Shown piece by piece: positions 22,801-35,596 of a DNA stretch of 64,000 nt (positions within the stretch are counted from its first letter, which is position 1; the number at the start of each line of letters is the position of its first letter). The notes beneath the pieces were generated by a model. That model was given only the letters and a program-made list of their open reading frames with translations, was not told where the DNA came from and did no database searches. Where the stretch lies: contig CM055109.1 of NCBI GenBank assembly GCA_029204225.1, positions 5,089,053 to 5,153,052 of the forward strand. The letters are read 5' to 3'. The stretch comes from Diphasiastrum complanatum (Eukaryota > Streptophyta > Lycopodiopsida > Lycopodiales > Lycopodiaceae). The position numbers and the translations under genes were made by a program.

Positions 22801-24091
22801 ACTGTATCGACAGAACTCCAACTTGGCCTTGAACATGTGAGTCCTAGTATTTAAAAAGTTATCAAGATACCTTCTTATTGCAGTACTTTCCCATGACATT
22901 TTGAGCACATTATATACTCTCATTGGCTGACAAATTTCGAACTTAGAGAGATGATACATGCATACATAAGATCCTCAATGTATTATTCTAGAACCCGAAA
23001 TCGTGATCTATTTCGGAGAAGTATTTATATCAATAGTTTCCTGCATGATGTTATCATAGTTGCATCACATTCTAAACTGACAACTTTGTTGTCAATCCTC
23101 ACAACAGGTTCTCTCCCAATGTCATGTGGTCTTATTTATCGTTGGAATATGTCCAAAGCCACATTTAAATTCAGAAGTCAGCCATGTCATTAGGTATAGC
23201 TAATACAAAGTATAACGAAAAATGTCAAAGAATCCATATTTAAACAATAATATAGAATCAACAAAGAAAAAATCTTAGCCAGCCAGCACTAATTATGTCT
23301 CATCAGTACCCAAGCATAAGTTACTATGTAAGTTTCAAAAGAGTCCAGATTCTCGTGGGTGTTGTATACATCTATACAAATTTCTGTTTGCTTTGTGGAT
23401 ATCTAGTACCCTTGCAAATAATCATTTTTCTCGGACAACATTATTGATTAGTACTTCATAAATTCATACAATCTGTTATAGTTCATATATTGGTTTGTGC
23501 TTCATAAGTCCACACTATTTTTATAAATCATGTCTATATAGCAGAAAATACGAAAGAGTAAGCATTACAGTACTTATATATGCACATTGCATAGTGTACT
23601 TCAATGTAAATTTTATGTTACTAAAGTAGACATCATAGAGTATGGTCAATTTAAGCTATATTACAAAACTAGTAAAAGTAAACCACCTACAACTTTAAAT
23701 TTAGGGTAATAGAATAATGCGCATATTATGTCTGTGATACGAGAGATGGTCTTGCTATGACATGATATGAAGTCAGCTCATCAGCCACATCGCAACTCTC
23801 AGGCTCAGATTACCTCATTTTTCACTGGGAGACAACCATGCCGAGACATCAAGTCTGAGGACGACTACTTTTACCAGTCATTTTGCTCCCACTTACTGAC
23901 AATTTGTAGTTTACAATTATGTTGTTCATTTTTTATGCATAGTTTTTTCTTGGAGTCGTTTATATACGCTCCCATGGTTACCACATACTTGACATGTACT
24001 TTTATCTATCTTATATGCCTTTTGGCATGGAAAAGACATTAATAAAGCTGCTTCTTCTTCTTCTTCTTTTTCTTCGCCTTCTTCTTCTTCT

Positions 24092-24144
<53 letters not shown>

Positions 24145-27100
24145 GGGCGGATCTATGTCCTGGAACGGATCTCTGAGGAGCGATCTCTGAGGGGTGGACC
24201 TCTGTCCTGGAGCGGACCTCTCTCTCTTATACCTAGAGCGGACCTCACACCTGGAGCGGACCTTTAACCTGGAGCTTTCTCTCCATGTCCTGGAGCGGAT
24301 CTCTGACTTGGAGCGGACCTCTGTCCTGGAATCACCTCTGACCTGGAGTGGACCTAGGACCTGGAACAGACCTTTGACCTGTCCTGGAACGGATAGAGGA
24401 CCTGGAATAGACCTGAGCATGGATCTGGACATGTTCTGGACTTGTGGAGCGAGGTTCTAATGCTCAGTTCTGAAGCGCGGATCTGAGCCCCCGATGCACT
24501 GCTGCTTCCTATCTGGTGACACCTGTTGACCACCGGACCTACAGGGTTCCTGCTACAACCTTCAACACTGTCCTATGGCTCCACACAACAAACGAGGGGG
24601 AGGTAACTCCCCCCACTCTCCACGATGCCCTGCTTTGGAAGGCCCAGAAAACACCCCCCTGTCCCTCACATCTGAGTTTTTGGTACCTGCTCCTGCCATC
24701 GCACCTGCTTTAAGTCTATCCATCGCATCCACTTCTGATCTGTCCACCACATCTGCATCTGAATCCAAGACGGATGCTCGCCTTGCTGCGGTTAATCAGC
24801 TGGCCACAATTAATTAGACCCCTTCCAAACCTACTGAAGGCCTCTTCGCTTTTGACATCAACTTTATTCAACAAGAAATCATCGGACTCAAAAGACATAT
24901 ACACCCTCTTTGAACTTGAGAACAGCAAGCTGATTTTGGATCTTTGTGGGGTTTAAGAGCGAATGGAGCAGCTTATACAAGAAAATGTATATCTTAAGCA
25001 ACGGATTGCGGAACATATCCCTCAAAAGGTATTGGAGGAGACATCAAACAAAATATCCAGCCTTGAGAAACAAGGGGAAGAAACGAAGACATGGGCAACG
25101 CGTCTCAAAAACGATGGTAAGGTCGAATTTTCAAGCTTGGTTCAACATGCAGTTGTGAATTCTACGTTGCAAGATGTCTTTTCCGAGCAAGAAAGAAGGG
25201 CTAAAAAAGCCTTTAATATCCGGGTTAGGGGAATTCCCGACGGGGCTAAGCCCATTGAACAGGCAAAAGACCTGCTTTTAACTAAGCTCACACACACCAC
25301 GGATGGATTTGATACAGCTTGGAGAAGTAAGTTTGACACTAATGTCTTGTTTATCAAGTTTCGCTCTATGAACAGCCGCAACGCAGCTTTACGCCTTACA
25401 GCCAAATTAAAAGGGACTTTTATTTTTATGGATGATGACCTTACACACACACAATGGCAAGCCAGGAAACAAATTATCCAGGATGCAAATGCAAGAAATC
25501 AGCGGGTGGTTTTCATTGAAGGCAAACCAAAAAAATTTGATAAAATTTCTCAATAGGGATTCGGAGCTCCCGGGGAAAGGAGCAACCCAAGATCCCCTCA
25601 GCCTTTACATATTGGTTTTTGAAATTGTAATGGCATACTATCATCTTCTTCAACAGGTGATTTCCATTCTTTCATGCAGAAATGTGATATCCTTTTGTTA
25701 GCAGAAACTCATGAATCGTTATATAGACCGCACCCATCCATACAGGATTGCACCTGGCACTCAGCGCATCGGCCCTTTGTGAGAGGGAAGACCTCACGTG
25801 GTTCAAGTGGTGTTGCATGTCTCACCAAGGATGTTTTCAGTTCTCATTTTAAACTGGTCAAAAGTGATCCATGTGCACGCTTTATTTGGTTTCAGTTCTC
25901 TGGTCACTGTTTGGGGCTTTCTCAGGACCTCTTTCTTGCAATTTGTTACTTTGCACCACAGACATCATCTTTTGCAAATTTTGGTGGTGACCCTTTCCAG
26001 GCTCTCTCAGATGATATAGTCAGCTTTGCACAGCGAGGCCTTATTCTTTTAGCAAGGGATTTTAATGCTCGTACGAGCATCAAGCAAGCTGAGTTTCATG
26101 CAGAGAGTGATTTTCTACAGGTTCACACATTAGATATGGGCTTTGACAAGACCTCACAGGATGTAGATACTCCAGCTACCCACTTTGGAGACCAGCTGAT
26201 TGGTTTAGCAGAGGCCCATTCCTTAACCATTTTGATCATCTTATTTTACCTGTCACCCACATGGAGGAGGACATAGTGTTGTTGACTACTTCATTGGGTC
26301 ATCGGCTTTGATCCCATTGCTTCATACCTTCCACATTATACCTCCTACCATTTCTGATCACTCCCTCCTACTTCTATCCCTTGGTCATCCCACTCATCAC
26401 CGTCGCCCGGTTTTCTCTCCATCTGCTTTTCCCCTTTACACCGAGTCCCTAGTTACTTTTCTCCAAGCCTTTCCCTTCACCTCCTCAATTGACCAACAAG
26501 CTATCTTTTTATCTCAATCTCCTTTGCAATCTGCCAATATTGCCTATCCTTTGAAAACCTTCTCTTCACATAAATGCACCCACAACAAATGGTATGATAC
26601 AGAGTGCTTCTCATTACATAAACAAGTTGTATACGCTAGATACCACTCTCCTCACACCCTAGCCCTGAAACAAAAAGAATATCACAAAGTGACTCTGAAA
26701 AAAAAGACAGCTTATCTCCAGTCCTTGGGACAAAAACTTGTTGATGCTATTGCCTCTCCATCCTCCCATTTCTTTTGGCGGATGTTCTCTAAAAACCCTT
26801 ATAAACCCGCTCCTATTGCTATTGACTCATGGATAATTATGCTACTAAGCTTTATATAGTTGACTCTCTTTCCATTTCTCTTTCCCCACGCCCTTCAGAA
26901 TTCACCCTCTTCACCCCGTCCATGGTTGAAAACACCATCCAAAATGGTCAAACCCAAAAACCACTGATGTTGACCTCCTAAGTATGGACCTCCTAAAACC
27001 AGTTGCTCACATTATTGCCCCATACATTTCCCATATCTTTAACCAATCTGTCATCTCCAGTCTCCCCACATCGTGGTGCACCAACCTTTTACACCCTATC

Positions 27101-29291
27101 CTCAAAGTCGGGGATCCTTTGATTGTCGACAACTACCGCACTATTATGATCAGTCGTACTATGGCCAAGCTATATGGATCCGTTTTACGGTCTATTGTCA
27201 GCTCACGGGCAAAGACAAAGGGGTTACATGCTATGGGACAGGCAGGTTTTCGCGCTGGCTACTCCACGGCTGACCAGATATTCATCCTGAGATGCACTAT
27301 TGAGGAGGCTAAGTTCAGGAAGCAACGAGTTTATTGTTGCTTTGTGGATTTCCGCAAAGCCTTTGATTCTGTTCCAAGACACCTTTTACTCCAGCGCCTA
27401 GCACCGCTTGGCTTTTCTCAGGAGATCATTGCTGCTATCGTCACATTGTATGAGAGAGTGCTAGCCCGTTTTCGAGATGGTGATGGATGGTCCTCTTACA
27501 TTCATAGTACAGTGGGAGTTAAGCAGGGATGTCCTTTGTCCCCTACTCTCTTTGCTTTATATATTGATGGTCTTGAGCGAATTATTAGGGAGGAGGGTGG
27601 AGATGGATGTCCGTTAGCAGATATGATTATCCCTATTCTACTGTATGCGGATGACGTGATACTTCTATCGAGATCAGCATCTGGGCTTCAGCAGCACCTT
27701 GATGCTTTATATACTTTCTGCCAGACATGGGGTTTGATGGTGAACATTGGTAAGACTAAGGTCATGGTGTTCAACACCAATCGACAGCATATGAGAGACA
27801 CAGTGTTCTACTATGATGGGCTGTCACTTATGATAGTAGCCTCTTATACATACTTAGGTATCCTTTTTACTGGTCCATTGCTCACTTTTAGACCAGCTGC
27901 ATTGTCTAGGCTCTGCAAGGGGCACTCTGCTCTTGTCCAGATGGAGAGGTTTTCCTCTATTTATTATGTACATGATCCTGATACGCATTGTCGCCTTTTT
28001 TCTTCCACTGTCTCTTTGGTGGCTCTATATTCAACAGAGACATGGTGTCCTGGCTTGTCCAGAGATACTTGGAGTGATATTTCACGTTTGCAGATCCTTA
28101 TGCTTAGCCGGATGATCCGTGCGGAGAAGCAGTCAGTTCCCCATGATATCATGCTGGCAGAGTTTGCCTCACCTCCACTGATTGTCGAGGCTATATTTCG
28201 GATTATCACATTCATTCATAGAGTCTCGGAGCTTGATTCATCCAGATATGTTGCTGCAGCTTTCACATCCTCTCACACTCTAGCTAGTCAGCAGGCTAAG
28301 TCCTCATGGTTTCAGTGTGTTTCTAACCTTTTGAGTAGGTGGGGTTTATCTATATCTAATCTCCCGAATAGGACACACGCATATATCCACCAGCAAATTT
28401 ACAGAGCTTACATCAGCACAGTGTGGTCTCACCCAGATCCAGCTCGGGTCAAGCTTCATTTTTATCACACCCATCTTCTTCAGCTTGATGTTTCCGGGCT
28501 TCCCATTCGGCCGGGTTATTTGTCTCAGACGTTATCTTTCGGCCTGCATTATCGTCTTGGTCAGCTTAGGGTCTCTTCTCACCAGCTTGCTATTGAGACA
28601 GGCAAATTCACAGACACACCTCGACCGCTACGAAATTGTCAGAGCTGCTCTTTATAGGAGATTGCGGATGAGTTCCATTTCATTTTCTAATGTATTGCTT
28701 ATATAGAGATACTCCACATACACTTGGTTCTTTCCTTGCCTTATCAGATGCGAGATGTGTTGGTTTATTATTACGAGAGATGTTTACTCTGAGATCTTCC
28801 TTTTAATTGGATGTTTCTGATGTGGATCAGCTTAGACTATTGATGTGGATCATAGCCAGTCCCACATTATGCACTTTTTCCAGAAGAGGGATAGAGATGA
28901 GACTTTTGATAGTGAGATAGACATTCCAGTACGACGACTGAAGCTCCAGCATCCTATTCGCTCCTCCAGGCCTAGGGCTCTTCACCGGAGGCCAACACCT
29001 ACTTCTCACCATATCACGCAGTTTTTTATATCCACTTAGCCAATAAGCTAACTTATTTCAGTTTTCTCTTTCTCTCTGTGTAGCTGGTGGTTAAGATATT
29101 GATATTGTACCCTCGACAAAGCTGGAGGTTAAGCTTTGTTTTTCTCTCTGTTTTCTAGTGCTGGTTTAGCTTTTAGGAATAAGTCCTACGTGGACAATGC
29201 TCCTTTTTTTTTTATGTACTTTCTACTTGTCTTATGTGCCCTCGGGCACTTGACAGACATTAATATAATTCTAATTCTGATTCTGATTCTG

Positions 29292-29342
<51 letters not shown>

Positions 29343-29782
29343 GGCGGTTTAGGGCACCCTCTCTCCCTCGTTCTCCAGCTATGGCGCCACCTCCCACTCG
29401 TGTTGCTGCTCGCAGGAACCCCCCACCCCCTCGCTCTCCTACCTCCACCACCACTGTAGCTGCTCCGCCCCGTGCTGCCGCCTCCCCTACCTCCACCTCC
29501 ACCGCTGCAGCTGCTCTGCCCCCTGCTATCGCCTCCCCTGCCTCCACCTCCATCGTTGCAGCTCCCCCTGCTGCAGCCTCCCCTACCTCCACCTCCATAG
29601 TTGCAGCTGCAGCTGCTCCGCCCCTTGCTACCACCTCCCCTACATTCACCCCTGCTGCAGTTGCGCCCCCCTCTGCTACCACCTCCCCTACCTCCACCTC
29701 CACCGCATTCCCGTCCGGGATGCTGGACGCGTCCAGCGTCCAAAACAAAAAAACGTGGACGCGTCCGGCCCGGCCCTCATGT

Positions 29783-29832
<50 letters not shown>

Positions 29833-32800
29833 TAGACACAGCGGTACCAGGATCCGCGGATCCCGGTACCGCGGATCCAGTGTGGTACCGCGGATCCATA
29901 TTGATCCACGGTACCATAATATATTAATTTTTTTTAATATTTAATATTTGATAGTTTTTTTAATATATATATGTATTTTTTATTGTATTTTAATGGGCAA
30001 TATGGGTATCAGCTTGAAGCTGTTGACGAGAGCAGTCCATTTCAGGGTAAATTTATAGCTAAAACAATATCTTTTGGCTTTTTTGGGCAGATACAACATT
30101 CAAAAATATTAGGAAAAAATATTAAAAAAATAAAAAAAATAATATCCGAGGGCGAAGCTAGGAGGAAGCTTGAGGAAGATATCCGAAGGCACAACGAGAG
30201 ACATCGGAAGCAAGAGGCAGATATCTGAGAGATGTTGCGACAGACTCGACAGAGAAATCCGGAACCGGAGCCACCCGCCCCTGCTGTGGATCTTGTCACC
30301 GCTGTCGAGATCTGGATGAGCAGATCGGAATGAATTTCACATAACGGCAGCTCATCATGGTCAGGGAAAGGGCGACCAGACGTCGGGCTAACCAGGAGGC
30401 AGCTCGGGCTAACCGGGAGGCAGAGCAAGAGCGACAAAACAATGCACCAGACGAGGGCGAGGAGTCGGTGGAGGATCAGTGAGGGATGTTTAGAATAGAT
30501 AAGGTCCAGCCGTATGTGGCGGACTGTTGCTATGTAGTTTTCGGCAGTTTATGGTGCAGCAAATAACTAGATGGCTGCTTAAAAATTGACAATATATGTG
30601 ATGTTATCTTGATACAACGGTTGAATATATACATAGTTGTTTTTTGTACAACGCGAGCCTGGTCATGTAAGATGCAATGTCTGTAATTTTTTTAAATGCA
30701 AATGTATTACATGTGTTTATGAAATGTCATTTGGGGTGTAGGGGTGATTGCTGTGCTCATGATGTAGGTGCATATATGTGAAGCTAGCATTCACTTCAAA
30801 CGAAATTAAATGAAAATAGGATTCACACACGCACATAGAATTCAAAATAAAATAAAGCATCACATGTACAGAGCGACATACGCACAATGTGAAGCAAATA
30901 ATGTAGGCCAAACATTGTATATAATGTGAAAAAACATCTGAGTACAATGGTAGACCGTCTGCTAGAGACAAACTACTGAAACTAAAACAACAGAGCCACA
31001 ATCAATGCTCTGGCTCTGACTCAGACGAATGCTCTGGAGACCACTCAGGGCCCCGAGCTGACTCTCGCAGCCGATATCTCTGCCTGTCTGGAACTGGCAT
31101 GGGCTGTGTATCCGAGGGGGAAGACTCGTCATCCTCATCCTCCCAACCAGCCTCCGCATCAGCCCCCAAGCAGGCCAAACCAACAACACCTGCTCCAACT
31201 GGCTGTGATACTGCACCTCTACCTATACCTGGAGCCCTGCGTGGTCGTCCTCTCCTCCCTGGCAGTTTCTGTGCCTTGCCTTTCTTGTTCGGTGCACCCT
31301 TGGGCCTTCCTGGTCTCTTGCGGACAAGAGGAGCTGTCAATGCCTCGTCACCCCCATGCAAATCACCTGGCTGGCTAGGCTGGGCCCAAGCTGAGGCCGG
31401 CTGGGATAGGGAAGCAAAAGAGGGAACTCCCTGTACACCTGAGCGAGGAGGATGAACTCGTGGAGTGTGTGCCCGTGGGGCTGCTGCAGGTGGAGAAACT
31501 GGCTGTGCAGGAGGCGAGTACAGTGGCGATATGTACTGAAAGGGGCGCTGTGGTGGCCGGTACTGGTACATCCTGGGTGCTGCCAAAGGAGGAGGATGTG
31601 ACGTGGGTGCTGCCACTGGAAGAGCCACTGTGGATGTGGGCGCTGCAAGAGAAAACCTGGGCACAGATGGTGGCCTGCCATGGAGACCTGGTGCTGCAGA
31701 AGTGGACGGCGATGGAGGGGCTGCAGGCCTAAATGGCATCGGTGGCACTGGAGGAGCTGTGCGACGCACATACACCCTCTGAGGAGCTGGAGGAACTGTA
31801 GGCACCTCATGCGGCTGCTCTGGCTGGGACTCTGTGTATGGCATGCTGGCAAGAGATGATGGGGGCGCCCTGACACTCGGCATCTGCTGGGCCTCTGAAT
31901 CCAATGTGGCAACCAAGTCGGCCAGCTGGGCATCCGAATACAAATGCTCTGGGCTCTGGGACTCATCCTGTGCACCAGTCTCTAAATCATCCTATGCACC
32001 AACCTCTGAATCATCCTGTGCACCAACCCCTGAATCAACCCAAGCCTCATCCCGTGCCTCATCATGTGCACCCTGTAGACCCTGCATGGCCTCCCAATCT
32101 GTGCAATGAAAGTCATCAGGTGCCTCCTCTGGTGTGTTGTCGTAGTAACGGCCATGACTCTGTGCTGCACGCATCCAAACATCTGGGGGACCGGCATCTA
32201 AACCACTCTGCCCTCTATCAAGAGCCTCCTCCATCATGTCGACATAGGTAGGTATGCCACTGCCCCCCCGTGTGCCCTGCCTGTCTGCCAGTATAACCTG
32301 TGCCATGTGTCCCACCTCCACCACGTGATGCACCTGTGACCCCTGCCCGTGGCGTGTGCCCTGCACCTATATAATCTGCCTCATCCCTCTCTGGTCTGGC
32401 AAACACAACCCGAATGGGCTCATCCTCATCATGCTCATCCTTTGACACTGGCTCATCTGCCTCATACAATGGGGGCTCTCTGTGCTCAAGCCCAAGCTCT
32501 CTCTCTCTCATCTCGGCAAGCTCCCTCTCTCTCTGCCATCAACTGTGTGCCCACGTCATCTGCAGGCATGGGATGGGTGCTGTCTGTAGGCAAGTCAACC
32601 TAGCGCTCCAAATCTGATATCTTCGTCTGCAAGGTTTAAAATTTGCATGTCAGAGAGACAACTTTATCAAGAAATGAAACCAACATACCAAGAGTCAACC
32701 AACATGCTATGAAAGATTAGCTTATCACCTGCAATGCGCTCGTAATGGTCGGAAGTCTCCTAGCGAGACGTGCGTTGGTGCTACAGAACACCAACCGCTC

Positions 32801-35331
32801 CAACTGACTCACTGACAACCGGTTTCTTCTCCTCGTGTGAATGAGTGCCCATGTGCTCCAATTACGCTCACACACGGAGGCAGCACAGTCCTTTGGTGCG
32901 TGCATTGAAATACTTCAGCACACTGTGGCAGAGGTGGAACTTCAACGAAACAGAAAAATGGAGGATAAAATGAGATGCATACCTGAGAAAGGACACGCAG
33001 TGCAAGACGCTGTATAGATGGGTATGTGCTACCGAACATGGTCCACCAGGTAATGGGTAGCTGCCTCCTCTCTGGATCTTGGGCAGCCGGGTGGCCAAAT
33101 GTGCCCATGCCGAAACGAAATACAGCGAGCTCCTCCATGAGCCTGATAGGATCCAAACCTATGTGTGGACCCACCCTATGAATGTACTGAAGCCAATCGG
33201 CCTCGAGCTCCCTGTCTGCGATCTGTGTCGGAGAGAGGAAGAGGGGATGCAGCATGTGTGCAATGCTGTGGATACTCCTGTGGAAGTAGTTCCACAGCGT
33301 CTCCCATATGAACTTCAGCTCTGTCATCCTGCAGGTGAGGGGCATGTGGTTTAGGGCATTACGAAAAAACTTAACATTGACAGAAAAACAAACTAGCAAG
33401 TACTAAAAAGATAAAGGTCAATTGCGACACTGTACCGCTTACCTCTCTGGCTGCAAGATGGGCAGCTGCAGGAACTGTCCAATCCGGTCCATGAGCTCAT
33501 ACACCAGTCCAAGTGTCGACCCCTCGCTGTCAGCCATGCGGAGCACAATGTAGAGTGGTCGAAGCAGTCCTGAAAATGTCTGTGCATCCCTCCAGAACTG
33601 GTCTCCCCTCACCGTGGAAGAAAAGTGCTCCCCATCCTCAGTGTGCGGAAACGTACTAGCACCCCAAAGATCACTGGCAACCATCCGTAGAAGCTGGGCC
33701 CTGCACCTAATCAAACGGTCAATGACCACCAAGTCGAATGCAAAGCGTGTGGGGGCTGGCTTACGGAGGTCCAGATGGCTGAACACCCAGAACATGGCAA
33801 GAACACGCCTCTTTCTGGTGACAAAAGTCACCAAGAAGAGGGCCTCCCGGACGATGGCTCTAACCCAGGGAAGTGCTCCAATGTCCCCCATCAGAAGGTC
33901 TATGTCGTGGGCTGCACAGGGGGTGTGAACAATATGAGGGAACTCAGCCTCTAGCAGTACACCCATCTGAATGCAATTCGTGGCATTGTCCGTCACCACC
34001 GTGACGACATGCTGTGGGCCTATGGCTAGGATGGAAGACCTGATGACATCAAACATGAACTCTGCAGATATGACTCTCCCCCCCCCTGCTGCAATCCACT
34101 GCCCTCAAAAACTGTGTGCCCATGCAGCTGGAGTAGTTCACAGCTTGGAAACACATTGCAATCAATCGAAAACTATGCAAAAATTTTGTATCAACATTAA
34201 GCAATAAATAACCAAGCAACTAATGAAAGAAAATTTACCTGGACAACGTGTTGTGGCTCGACCTCCTCTATCGTTGCGCAGATTATGTCGTAAATGTACT
34301 CGGCCGTATGCACTCTCCCTGCCTCGGAGGCGTCGATATTGCACAGGAACATGGAACCGTAACAACTAGAAACAATCACGTTGATGAGTGGACGTTTACG
34401 ACGATCACTCCACCCATCAGCCATAATGGAGCAGCCGTATCTATCCCAGGCCTCCTGCAATGCGGCTAGTCTCTCTCTGACGGATGCAACCCGCTCCTAG
34501 AGCAAAGGGCCACGAAGCGCGTCGGCTGTGGGTGGTGTGTAGCCGGGCCCGCAGACTGCAACTTTCAAGATAGCCTCTCGAAAGATGCGGGATGATGCCA
34601 TGATAAAGGGGAGAATGGTCATAGAACATCTGTGCTATGGTCCTGGTGGCCTCTCTGTGCTGCCCCTCTCTGAAAGATCCCTGGCATGGACATCTGTCTG
34701 GTGCCTCGGGATGTGGATGGCTGGGAGGATGCGGATGGACGATGCAGATCTGGAGGTGGTGGCATAGGTGTATGTGTGGAAGCGGAGGATGCGGACGGAC
34801 CGTGCAAACCTGAAGGTGGTGGCACAGGCGTAGGTGCAGCAGTGGAGAGGGGTGGAGGCGGCTGTGGCGGAGGCGGAGGCGGAGGCGGTGGCGGGTGCGG
34901 ATGCGGGGGCGGGGGCGAGGGCGAGGGCGAGGGCGAGGGCGAGGGCGAGGGCGAGGGCGAGGGCGAGGGCGAGGGCGGGGGCGGGGGCGGTGGCGGTGGG
35001 TGTACCAGTGGCAGGGGCGGTGGCAGTGGGTGTACCAGTGGCAGGGGCGGTAGCAGTGGGTGCACCAGTGGAAACAGAGTCCGCGGCATCTGTGGACGGC
35101 TCGCAGGCCTCGGCAACTGGCTCAACATATGCCTCGAGAATGTGAGCCCTCTCCGCAGAGGGGATGACCATACAAACGCCGATCCCGTAGCGCCCCCCCG
35201 TGGGTCGAACTTGCAATCCCCCCAAATGTGCTCGAACCCGAGATGCGTTCCCTGTGAACTGCTTCCGACAAAAAGGGCAACGTCATCTTTTGTCGGGCAT
35301 CAACTCCACCTCATCCCAAATGGGAGGAGCG

Positions 35332-35376
<45 letters not shown>

Positions 35377-35510
35377 CACACACAAGCACGCAAATCTAAT
35401 GTCTCTCTCTCTCTCTCTTCTCCTAAACCCCAAACCAAAGAACGCAGACCCTAAACCCTAAACTCACACACACACACCATGTCTCATACACGTGCACACA
35501 CACACACACA

Positions 35511-35596
<86 letters not shown>

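Larger units (their letters stand above)
24142..29338 (+). mobile_element. Full-length-sized LINE (L1-like non-LTR retrotransposon)
   Basis: From the 5' end there is a minisatellite (24157-24410), ORF1 with coiled coil and RNA-binding-like domain (to 25556), then ORF2 with APE-type endonuclease, reverse transcriptase and a Cys/His C-terminus. A 3' untranslated end carries the hairpin GTGCC-CTCG-GGCAC (29236-29249) and a (TTCTGA)n/(TC)n tail. It begins directly at the end of another LINE tail. ORF2 has at least two frameshifts and later stops, so this copy is dead. The RT wording differs from the usual angiosperm L1. Confidence 0.88.

Noticed and set aside
24157-24410. CRISPR-like direct repeats
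   Set aside because: The units are imperfect, contiguous and without spacers; this is a LINE 5' minisatellite in a plant genome.
29381-29944. Long Pro/Ala/Ser-rich plus-strand ORF and the Gly/Glu-rich minus-strand ORFs over the same bases
   Set aside because: They are translations of a GC-rich minisatellite; both strands are open because of the repeat, and no conserved motif is present.
31099-32251. Several plus-strand ORFs over 31.1-32.3 kb and a second minus frame (31975-31337)
   Set aside because: They shadow the low-complexity hAT-2 tail; the chosen frame keeps the acidic end, the AT-hook motifs and continuity upstream.
34686-35399. Gly-rich plus-strand ORF of 237 codons
   Set aside because: It is the antisense of the Ala/Pro-rich stretch of the hAT-2 transposase, which has BED and DUF659 domains on the minus strand.
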